This document shows positions 7,040-11,809 of a DNA stretch of 11,809 nt, piece after piece; within the stretch, counting starts at the first letter, position 1, and every line of letters begins with the position of its first letter. A model generated the notes under the pieces. The model was not told where the DNA came from. It saw only the letters and a list, made by a program, of their open reading frames with translations, and did not search any database. Made by a program: the position numbers and the translations under genes. Source of the stretch: an uncultured Coriobacteriaceae bacterium (lineage in GTDB: Bacteria > Actinomycetota > Coriobacteriia > Coriobacteriales > Atopobiaceae). Where the stretch lies: NCBI GenBank assembly GCA_902766805.1, contig CACXFF010000273.1, positions 1 through 11,809 on the forward strand, read 5' to 3'.

Positions 7040-7071
7040 GGCGCGCCCGCGAGAGAACCCGCGGGCGCGCC
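7040..7071 (-). terminator. GC-rich hairpin, likely terminator of the HTH gene
   Basis: A perfect 12-bp stem (7040-7051 with 7060-7071; arm GGCGCGCCCGCG) closes an 8-nt loop. It lies 26 nt past the stop of the minus-strand HTH gene and before the next minus-strand gene. The downstream side on the minus strand (TCTCCGTATC) is only mildly T-rich, so termination may be Rho-assisted or partial. Confidence 0.6.
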
Positions 7072-7097
7072 CGACAATACGTCGGATGTGGCGCAGT

Positions 7098-7661
7098 CTA
7101 GCCGAGGTACTTCCAGGTGTAGTCGTACGCACGACGACCGCTCTTGATGGCCATGTAGAGGTTCTGGCGGACCGAGGCGACGTTGGCCTTGGTCTTGCCG
7201 TCCTCCACGAGCGTCTCGGCTGCGTGCTGGAGGTTGTCGAACTCGCGCTTGTCCTCGACGCGCAGCACGCCGCGCCCACGGCTGCCGCCGCGCACGACGC
7301 CGGCCTCGACGCAGGAGCGACGCCACTTGGCAATGGTCTGGGGCGTGACGGACAGCTCGCTGGCCAGCACTTCGTTGCTCTTGGAGGGGCTGGCGATGAT
7401 GGCGGCGATGATGGCGCGCTGGGAGTCCTTGAGCACGTGCTCGGCCACCTTCCAGAGCGCGACCTGCGCGGGGTCATACTCGGGGGTCGTGACCTCCTCG
7501 GTGACCGCAGCCTCCTCTTCCACCGGCTGCTCAGGCGTCTCGACCTCGGTCGCCGCCGGGAACACGTCCTCGGCCACGTTGAGGTGGCGCTCGAGTGCGC
7601 CGATGCGCATGCGCATGTTCTCTACGTCGGAAAGCAACACCGAAAGCTGCAGGTCAGTCAT
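7098..7661 (-). CDS. Putative helix-turn-helix DNA-binding protein, family not recognised
   Basis: A 187-residue protein I cannot assign. Residues 1-30 look like a short coiled coil (MTDLQLSVLLSDVENMRMRI, then GALERHLNVA). Residues 31-65 are an acidic, Pro/Thr/Glu-rich linker. Residues 66-90 are helical. Residues about 95-117 read as a helix-turn-helix (NEVLASELSVTPQTIAKWRR), followed by a Gly/Arg-rich turn (GGSRGRGVLRV) that could be a wing. A basic C-terminal helix ends in DYTWKYLG. The layout suggests a dimer or oligomer formed through the N-terminal helix with DNA binding in the C-terminal half. The ATG at 7661 has GTGAGG just upstream and fits the promoter; an open frame continues to 7919 but crosses that promoter. 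The palindrome in its promoter spacer suggests autoregulation (inference). Confidence 0.72.
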   Translation of the reverse strand: MTDLQLSVLLSDVENMRMRIGALERHLNVAEDVFPAATEVETPEQPVEEEAAVTEEVTTPEYDPAQVALWKVAEHVLKDSQRAIIAAIIASPSKSNEVLASELSVTPQTIAKWRRSCVEAGVVRGGSRGRGVLRVEDKREFDNLQHAAETLVEDGKTKANVASVRQNLYMAIKSGRRAYDYTWKYLG

Positions 7662-7691
7662 GAGGACCTCACTTCTAATTAAAGGGTTGAA

Positions 7692-7719
7692 ACTATAGGT
7701 CACACTTGTGACGTGTCCC
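7692..7719 (-). promoter_or_regulatory. Promoter of the HTH gene with a palindromic operator in its spacer
   Basis: On the minus strand a -35-like GGGACA (7714-7719, 4 of 6) and a -10-like TATAGT (7692-7697, 5 of 6) are 16 nt apart. The spacer holds a perfect 14-nt inverted repeat (7699-7712), GTCACA-AG-TGTGAC. An operator placed there would block RNA polymerase when occupied. The distance to the ATG is 30 nt. A second -10-like TATAAA (7720-7725) overlaps the -35 but lacks a good partner. Confidence 0.5.
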
Positions 7720-7811
7720 TTTATAACAGATTTTCTAACAACTTGCATAGGGAATTCTGCGATTGTGTTATATGTTGCGCCAGATTGGTTAGCCAGGCGC
7801 TGCCGATAGCC

Positions 7812-7845
7812 AAAAACGCGTGGGAGGCAAGCGCTCCCACGCGTT
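7812..7845 (-). terminator. Intrinsic terminator of the M18 aminopeptidase gene
   Basis: A perfect 12-bp stem (7815-7826 with 7834-7845; arm AACGCGTGGGAG) closes a 7-nt loop. On the minus strand it is followed at once by a run of T (complement of 7812-7816), a classic Rho-independent terminator. It lies 30 nt past the aminopeptidase stop. Confidence 0.88.
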
Positions 7846-7875
7846 CTCTCAAGCTTGTCCCTCCGGCCTTCTGGC

Positions 7876-9273
7876 TTACGCAAGCGCCAAAAACGCCTCG
7901 TAACCCTTCCACGCCGCATACAGGTCGGCTTTGGAGATGGCCTCCCAGGGCGCGTGCATCGAGAGCACCGGCACGCCGCAATCGATCACGTTCACGCAGT
8001 ACTCGGCCAGGATGTAGGCGATGGTGCCGCCGCCGCCGACGTCTACACGGCCCAGCTCTGCCGTCTGCCAAGCTACGCCCGCGCCGTCCATGCAGGCGCG
8101 AATGCGGGCCACATACTCGGCGTCGGCATCGTTGGAGCCCGACTTGCCGCCGCGGCCCGTGAACTTGTTGAAGGCCAGTCCGTGGCCGAGGTACGCGGCG
8201 TTTTTGGGCTCAAAGGCGCTCGAGAACGAAGGGTCGTAGCCCGCCGAGACATCGGAGGAGAGCATGAAGGAGCGCGCGAGGCAGCGGCGCAGGGCCAGCG
8301 TGCCGTCGCCGTGGCCCGTGAGCGCCAGCAGCTCTGCCAGCGTGTTCTCGAAGAAGCGGCTGGTCATGCCCGTGGCACCGACGGAGCCGATCTCCTCCTT
8401 GTCCACGAGGATCGTGAGCGCCGTGCGCGCAGGCACCTCGTCCAGCTCCAGCTGGGCGCGCAGCGACGGGTAGGCGCAGGCGCGGTCGTCATGGCCGTAG
8501 CCCAAGATCATGGAGCGGTCGAAGCCCAGGTCGCGCGCGGGGCCGGCGGGGACGACCTCCAGCTCGGCGGAGAGGAAGTCCTCCTCGTCCATGCCGTAGC
8601 GCTCGGCCAGCAGCTGCAGCAGATAGCGTTTGGCGGGGTCCTTGGCCTCGTCGCCCTCCTCCACCACGAGCGGGCGGTGTCCCACCAGCACGTCGAGCAT
8701 CTCACCCTCGATGACCTTGGAGGCCTCCTTGGTCAGCTGCTCGGCAGACAGGTGGATGAGCAGGTCGGAGATCACGAAGACGGGATCGGACGGGTCCTCG
8801 CCCACACACACCTGCACGACGCTGCCGTCCTTCTTGGCCACGACGCCGTGGATCGCGAGCGGCAGGGTCACCCACTGGTACTTCTTGATGCCGCCGTAAT
8901 AGTGCGTGTCGAGCGTCACGAGGTCATTCTTCTCCTCGAGCGGGTTCTGCTTGACGTCGAGGCGCGGGTTGTCCACGTGAGCTCCAAGGATATTGAGGCC
9001 CTGCTCCAGGTCCTGTGTGCCCAGCTCCACGAGGATGAGCGACTTGCCGCGACAGCTCGCGTACACGCGCGCGCCGGGCTTGAGCTGCTCCTGCGCGGCA
9101 ACGCAGGACTCGAGGCTCACGTAGCCGGCCTGCTCGGCAAGCTCGATCGCGGTGGCGACGCACTCGCGCTCGGTCTTGTTGTGCGAGATGAACGCGCGGT
9201 AGTCCTCGCTGAATGCGTCGAGCTGCGCGAGCTGCTCGGCCGAGAAGCCCTTCCAGGCATTTGGTCTTTCCAT
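7876..9273 (-). CDS. M18 family aminopeptidase (aspartyl aminopeptidase-like)
   Basis: A 465-residue cytosolic di-metal aminopeptidase of the M18 family, expected to remove N-terminal residues (often acidic or hydrophobic) from peptides. All expected metal and catalytic residues can be placed: H99 and D101 in GAHVDNPRLDVK, D262 in GYGHDDR, E293-E294 in DKEEIGSVGATG, D341 in SSDVSAGYDP, and H440 in LSMHAPWEAISK. FNKFTGRGGKSGSNDA (368-383) and the Gly-rich VDVGGGGTIAYI (410-421) are typical of the bacterial branch. The length is normal. The start at 9273 is chosen because AGGGGTG precedes it on the minus strand by about 5 nt and homology begins shortly after. The open frame extends to 9672, but that part is arginine-rich, unlike the family, and overlaps the transporter lipoprotein gene. 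It is a single-gene unit with its own terminator. Confidence 0.93.
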   Translation of the reverse strand: MERPNAWKGFSAEQLAQLDAFSEDYRAFISHNKTERECVATAIELAEQAGYVSLESCVAAQEQLKPGARVYASCRGKSLILVELGTQDLEQGLNILGAHVDNPRLDVKQNPLEEKNDLVTLDTHYYGGIKKYQWVTLPLAIHGVVAKKDGSVVQVCVGEDPSDPVFVISDLLIHLSAEQLTKEASKVIEGEMLDVLVGHRPLVVEEGDEAKDPAKRYLLQLLAERYGMDEEDFLSAELEVVPAGPARDLGFDRSMILGYGHDDRACAYPSLRAQLELDEVPARTALTILVDKEEIGSVGATGMTSRFFENTLAELLALTGHGDGTLALRRCLARSFMLSSDVSAGYDPSFSSAFEPKNAAYLGHGLAFNKFTGRGGKSGSNDADAEYVARIRACMDGAGVAWQTAELGRVDVGGGGTIAYILAEYCVNVIDCGVPVLSMHAPWEAISKADLYAAWKGYEAFLALA

Positions 9274-9467
9274 ATGGCACCCCTGTTCACTTTGGATAAC
9301 TATCTCTTGGGCCCGACCATTGTATACATCAAGGGCATGCTCTTCCAGCGGCACACGAAGAGGACAGGGAATTAATTGTTTCCAGCACTTTTTGCATTCT
9401 TCGCGTAGCGCTGGCCGTGCAGGCGGCGCGTGGTATCTTGATGTATTGCGTGATGTTTTGCAGATAC

Positions 9468-9495
9468 GGGCACGTAGCTGCCCCATACAAGGAGG
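9468..9495 (+). promoter_or_regulatory. Leader hairpin and strong ribosome-binding site of the transporter operon
   Basis: A small stem (9468-9472 GGGCA with 9479-9483 TGCCC, 6-nt loop) sits just ahead of AAGGAGG (9489-9495). The Shine-Dalgarno site is 6 nt from the ATG at 9502 and 12 nt from a second in-frame ATG at 9508, so it favours 9502 as the start. Whether the hairpin matters for translation is open. Confidence 0.4.
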
Positions 9496-9501
9496 ACCAA
9501 C

Positions 9502-10575
9502 ATGCTTATGGATCGCAAGAGCTTCCTCGCGGGCACCGCGGGACTTGGTGCGTTCGTGCTGAGCGCGTGCGGCGGCCAAGGCGCTTCCACGCCCAGCGCC
9601 ACGACTGCCGCTGCCACAGGGTCCACGACGGGCAAGAAGTTCCGCGTGGGCATCCTGAAGTTCGTGGAGCACCCCTCACTCAACCAGATCGAGAACAGCC
9701 TCGTGGCGCGCCTGGACGAGCTCTCGCAGAAGGGCGACTTCGCCTACGAGTGCCAGCGCCTGAACGGTGGCGCCGACGGCTCGGTGCTCAATCAGATGAC
9801 CCAGCAGCTGCTCGACGATCAGGTGGACGTGATCGTGCCCATCGCCACGCCTGCCGCGCAGGTCGTGCAAGCGGCCACCGAGGGCAAGGACGTGCCCGTG
9901 GTGTTCTCCGCGGTCTCCGACCCGGTCGGTGCCAAGCTCGTCGCGTCCATGGAGGCTCCGGGCTCGCACATCACCGGCACCTCTGACGCCCTCAACACGC
10001 GCGCCATCATGGACCTGATCTTTGCCGCGAAGCCCGACACGACCAAGGTGGGCCTGCTCTACTCCAATTCCGAGGACGCCTCCAAGCAGCCCATCGCCGA
10101 GGCCAAGGAGTACCTGCAGGGCAAGGGCGTGGAGGCCATCGAGCGCACCGGCACCACCACCGACGAGGTCAACCAAGCTGTGGAGGCCCTCATCGCCGAC
10201 GGCGTGCAGGCGGTCTTCACCCCCACTGACAACACCATCCAGGCCGCAGAGCTGGCCTTCTACGAGAAGCTCGCCGCGGCCAAGATCCCGCACTACGGCG
10301 GCGCGGACTCGTTTGCCCTCAACGGCGCGTTCTGCGGCTACGGCGTGGACTACCGCGTGCTGGGCAAGGCCACGGCCGACATGGTCTACGACATCCTGCG
10401 CGGCGTGGCCCAGCCCGCCACCATGCAGGTGGAGACCTTCGAGAACGGCATCGCCACGGTGAACACCGACACCTGCAGCGCCATCGGCTTCGATCTCGCG
10501 CAGGTCAAGAACGCCTTCCTGCCGCTGTGCACGGACTTCGTGGAGATCAAGACCGGCCAGGAGTTTGAGGGGTAA
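9502..10575 (+). CDS. ABC transporter substrate-binding lipoprotein (COG2984, TrpX-like)
   Basis: A 357-residue extracytoplasmic solute-binding protein of the ABC_sub_bind family (PF04392/COG2984). The signal peptide has a basic start (MLMDRKS), a hydrophobic core and the lipobox L20-S-A-C23, so the mature protein should be anchored by a lipidated Cys23. A Ser/Thr/Ala-rich tether (residues 24-43) follows. The binding domain begins at KKFRVGILKFVEHPSLNQI, the family's typical opening, and continues with DVIVPIATPAAQ, PVVFSAVSDPVGAKLV, ITGTSD, KVGLLYSNSE and AVFTPTDNT. Streptococcal TrpX, tied to tryptophan uptake, belongs to this family. The substrate here is not proven, and no T-box is visible upstream. 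This is the first gene of a three-gene operon. Confidence 0.92.
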   Translation: MLMDRKSFLAGTAGLGAFVLSACGGQGASTPSATTAAATGSTTGKKFRVGILKFVEHPSLNQIENSLVARLDELSQKGDFAYECQRLNGGADGSVLNQMTQQLLDDQVDVIVPIATPAAQVVQAATEGKDVPVVFSAVSDPVGAKLVASMEAPGSHITGTSDALNTRAIMDLIFAAKPDTTKVGLLYSNSEDASKQPIAEAKEYLQGKGVEAIERTGTTTDEVNQAVEALIADGVQAVFTPTDNTIQAAELAFYEKLAAAKIPHYGGADSFALNGAFCGYGVDYRVLGKATADMVYDILRGVAQPATMQVETFENGIATVNTDTCSAIGFDLAQVKNAFLPLCTDFVEIKTGQEFEG

Positions 10576-10581
10576 GGGCAC

Positions 10582-11529
10582 GTGCTTTCCATCGGCATCC
10601 TCACGACGGCGCTCGAGGTCGGCCTGGTCTATGCCCTGGTCGCCCTCTCGCTGTTCGTGAGCTTTTCCATCCTAGACATCTGCGACCTGTCCACCGACGG
10701 GTGCTACACCTTGGGCTGCGCCGTGGGCGCCATGGTCACGATCGCGGGGCACCCGCTGCTGGCCATCGTGCTCGCCATGCTCGCCGGGGTGTGCTCGGGC
10801 CTGATCACGGCGACCCTGCAGACGCGCTTTGGCGTGCAGTCCATCCTGGCGGGCATCATCGTGAACACGGGTCTGTACACGGTGAACCTGGCGGTCATGG
10901 GCTTCTCTTCCAACGTGTCGATCTTTGGCAAGGAGACGGTGTTCTCGCTCTTCGGCAAGCTCGTGCCGGCCGTCGGCTGGGGCGAGTGGTCCGACCTGGT
11001 GCTGCTCGCCCTCATCGTGGGCCTGGTGAGCCTGGGCCTGTGGCGCTTCCTCAAGACCCGCCTGGGCCTGTCCATCCGCGCGACGGGCGACTCCCCCGCC
11101 ATGGTGCGCGCCAGCTCCATCAACCCCGCCTTCATGATCACGGTGGGCCTGTGCGTCTCCGGCGCCCTCACCGCGCTGGCCGGCTGCCTCATCGGGCAGT
11201 TCAACAAGACCTGCGACATCAACCTCGGCACGGGCATGGTGACCGTGGCCCTGGCGTCGCTCGTGATCGGCGAGAGCCTCGTGCACCGCGACCGACCCAT
11301 GCTCGCGCGCATCTTGGGTGTGGTGCTGGGCTCGTGCCTGTACCGCCTCTTCATCGCGCTGGCTCTGCGCATGCACGTGCCCACCGAGGCCTTCAAGCTC
11401 GTGAGCGCTGTCATCGTGGCCGTGGCCATCGTGCTTCCTCGCGTGCGCGAACTCTGGCAGCAGCGCAAGGCGCGTCAGGCCGCCATCGCGCTGCGTGCGA
11501 GCCATGCCCCCGAGGGAGGCGAACGCTGA
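10582..11529 (+). CDS. ABC transporter permease (COG4120, TrpY-like)
   Basis: A 315-residue inner-membrane permease with about eight hydrophobic segments, of the COG4120 type (BPD_transp_2-like fold) that pairs with COG2984 lipoproteins. Recognisable stretches are VYALVALSLFVSFSILDICD near the N-terminus, FGVQSILAGIIVNTGLYTVN, TRLGLSIRATGDSPAMVRAS (likely the cytoplasmic coupling loop), and CLIGQFNKTCDINLGTGMVT. The C-terminus is basic and cytoplasmic (RVRELWQQRKARQ). The start codon is GTG at 10582, 6 nt after the previous stop; GAGGGG (10567-10572) inside the end of the upstream gene is 9 nt ahead and fits as ribosome-binding site. The stop TGA shares one base with the ATG of the next gene, indicating translational coupling. 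Confidence 0.92.
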   Translation: MLSIGILTTALEVGLVYALVALSLFVSFSILDICDLSTDGCYTLGCAVGAMVTIAGHPLLAIVLAMLAGVCSGLITATLQTRFGVQSILAGIIVNTGLYTVNLAVMGFSSNVSIFGKETVFSLFGKLVPAVGWGEWSDLVLLALIVGLVSLGLWRFLKTRLGLSIRATGDSPAMVRASSINPAFMITVGLCVSGALTALAGCLIGQFNKTCDINLGTGMVTVALASLVIGESLVHRDRPMLARILGVVLGSCLYRLFIALALRMHVPTEAFKLVSAVIVAVAIVLPRVRELWQQRKARQAAIALRASHAPEGGER

Positions 11530-11809
11530 TGCTCGAGCTCACGCACGTCTCGAAGACCTTCAACTCCGGCACCATCAACGAGAAGGTCGCCCTCACCGAC
11601 CTGTCGCTGTCCGTAGCCGACGGGGACTTCATCACCATCATCGGGTCGAACGGCGCGGGCAAGTCCACGCTGTTCAACGCCATCGGCGGCTCGTTCTACG
11701 TGGACGAGGGCTACCTCACGCTCGACGGGCGCGACATCACGTTCATGCCCGAGCACAAGCGCGCCAGCCTCATGGGGCGCCTCTTCCAGGACCCCATGCT
11801 GGGCACCGC
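11529..11809 (+). CDS. ABC transporter ATP-binding protein (COG1101, TrpZ-like), 3' partial
   Basis: The first 93 codons of the ATPase that powers the preceding lipoprotein and permease. It opens with MLELTHVSKTFNSGTINEKV, as in COG1101 members. Walker A is GSNGAGKST, ending about residue 47, and the Q-loop region FQDPMLGT is just reached (about residues 86-93). Signature, Walker B and H-loop lie beyond the right edge. The ATG overlaps the permease stop by one base, so all three proteins should be made from one transcript in matched amounts. Confidence 0.92.
   Translation, partial: MLELTHVSKTFNSGTINEKVALTDLSLSVADGDFITIIGSNGAGKSTLFNAIGGSFYVDEGYLTLDGRDITFMPEHKRASLMGRLFQDPMLGT

Noticed and set aside
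7662..7919. Longer version of the HTH protein starting up to 7919
   Set aside because: It would span the promoter, the palindrome, the aminopeptidase terminator and the end of that gene. The ATG at 7661 has a good ribosome-binding site.
9315..9330. Possible promoter for the aminopeptidase around TATACAAT on the minus strand
   Set aside because: The -10 is acceptable but no -35 with reasonable match and spacing is present, so it was not listed.
7855..9375. Long plus-strand open frame (506 codons) opposite the aminopeptidase
   Set aside because: The translation is low-complexity Val/Leu/Gly/His/Arg-rich with no recognisable domain, while the minus strand carries every M18 ligand.
9438..9468. 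Possible promoter (TTGATG with AGATAC) for the transporter operon
   Set aside because: The -10 match is poor, and 18-19 nt spacing does not give a convincing pair. No other clear promoter was found in this gap.
9274..9672. N-terminal extension of the aminopeptidase
   Set aside because: It overlaps the start of the transporter lipoprotein on the other strand and has Arg/Ala-rich composition typical of an antisense frame. M18 enzymes begin near the chosen start.

Overview
The window comes from a GC-rich bacterium. Codon third positions are mostly G or C, genes are tightly packed, and clear Shine-Dalgarno sites sit in front of most starts. The gene set (a single-frame LarC, a very large fused MacB/FtsX-type ABC protein, an acyl-ACP thioesterase, a DUF4428-type zinc-ribbon protein, an M18 aminopeptidase and a COG2984/COG4120/COG1101 transporter) fits an anaerobic gut-type actinobacterium. 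My best guess is the Coriobacteriia (Olsenella/Atopobium/Collinsella-like). That placement is inference from gene content and composition, not from a marker gene.

Layout, left to right: (1) the 3' part of larC (+), nickel-pincer cofactor assembly; (2) a convergent gap with two palindromic hairpins; (3) a Nudix ADP-ribose/ADP-sugar pyrophosphatase (-); (4) a divergent promoter region; (5) a 1126-residue ABC ATPase-permease fusion (+), followed after 38 nt by an acyl-ACP thioesterase (+); (6) a second convergent gap with the same two-hairpin arrangement; (7) a two-zinc-ribbon protein (-) and, upstream of it, a small helix-turn-helix protein (-) with its own terminator and a promoter carrying a perfect palindrome; (8) an M18 aminopeptidase (-) with a strong intrinsic terminator; (9) a divergent region; (10) a three-gene ABC uptake operon (+): lipoprotein, permease and ATPase, the last cut by the right edge.

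How the genes relate: this is mostly a patchwork of short housekeeping and transport units rather than one pathway. The clear operon is the last one: a 6-nt gap, then a 1-nt stop/start overlap. The ABC fusion and thioesterase may share a transcript.

The most interesting signal is not a gene. Four related palindromes, each built on a 33-nt core, fill the two convergent gaps in the same order (type A then type B). Each lies 5-7 nt from a stop codon, and paired base changes preserve the stems. They look like a REP/BIME-type composite element acting at convergent gene ends. The second most interesting signal is a perfect 14-nt palindrome exactly filling the -35/-10 spacer in front of the unassigned helix-turn-helix gene. 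I found no convincing new multi-gene system, CRISPR array, transposase, tRNA or rRNA. No gap exceeds 300 bases.
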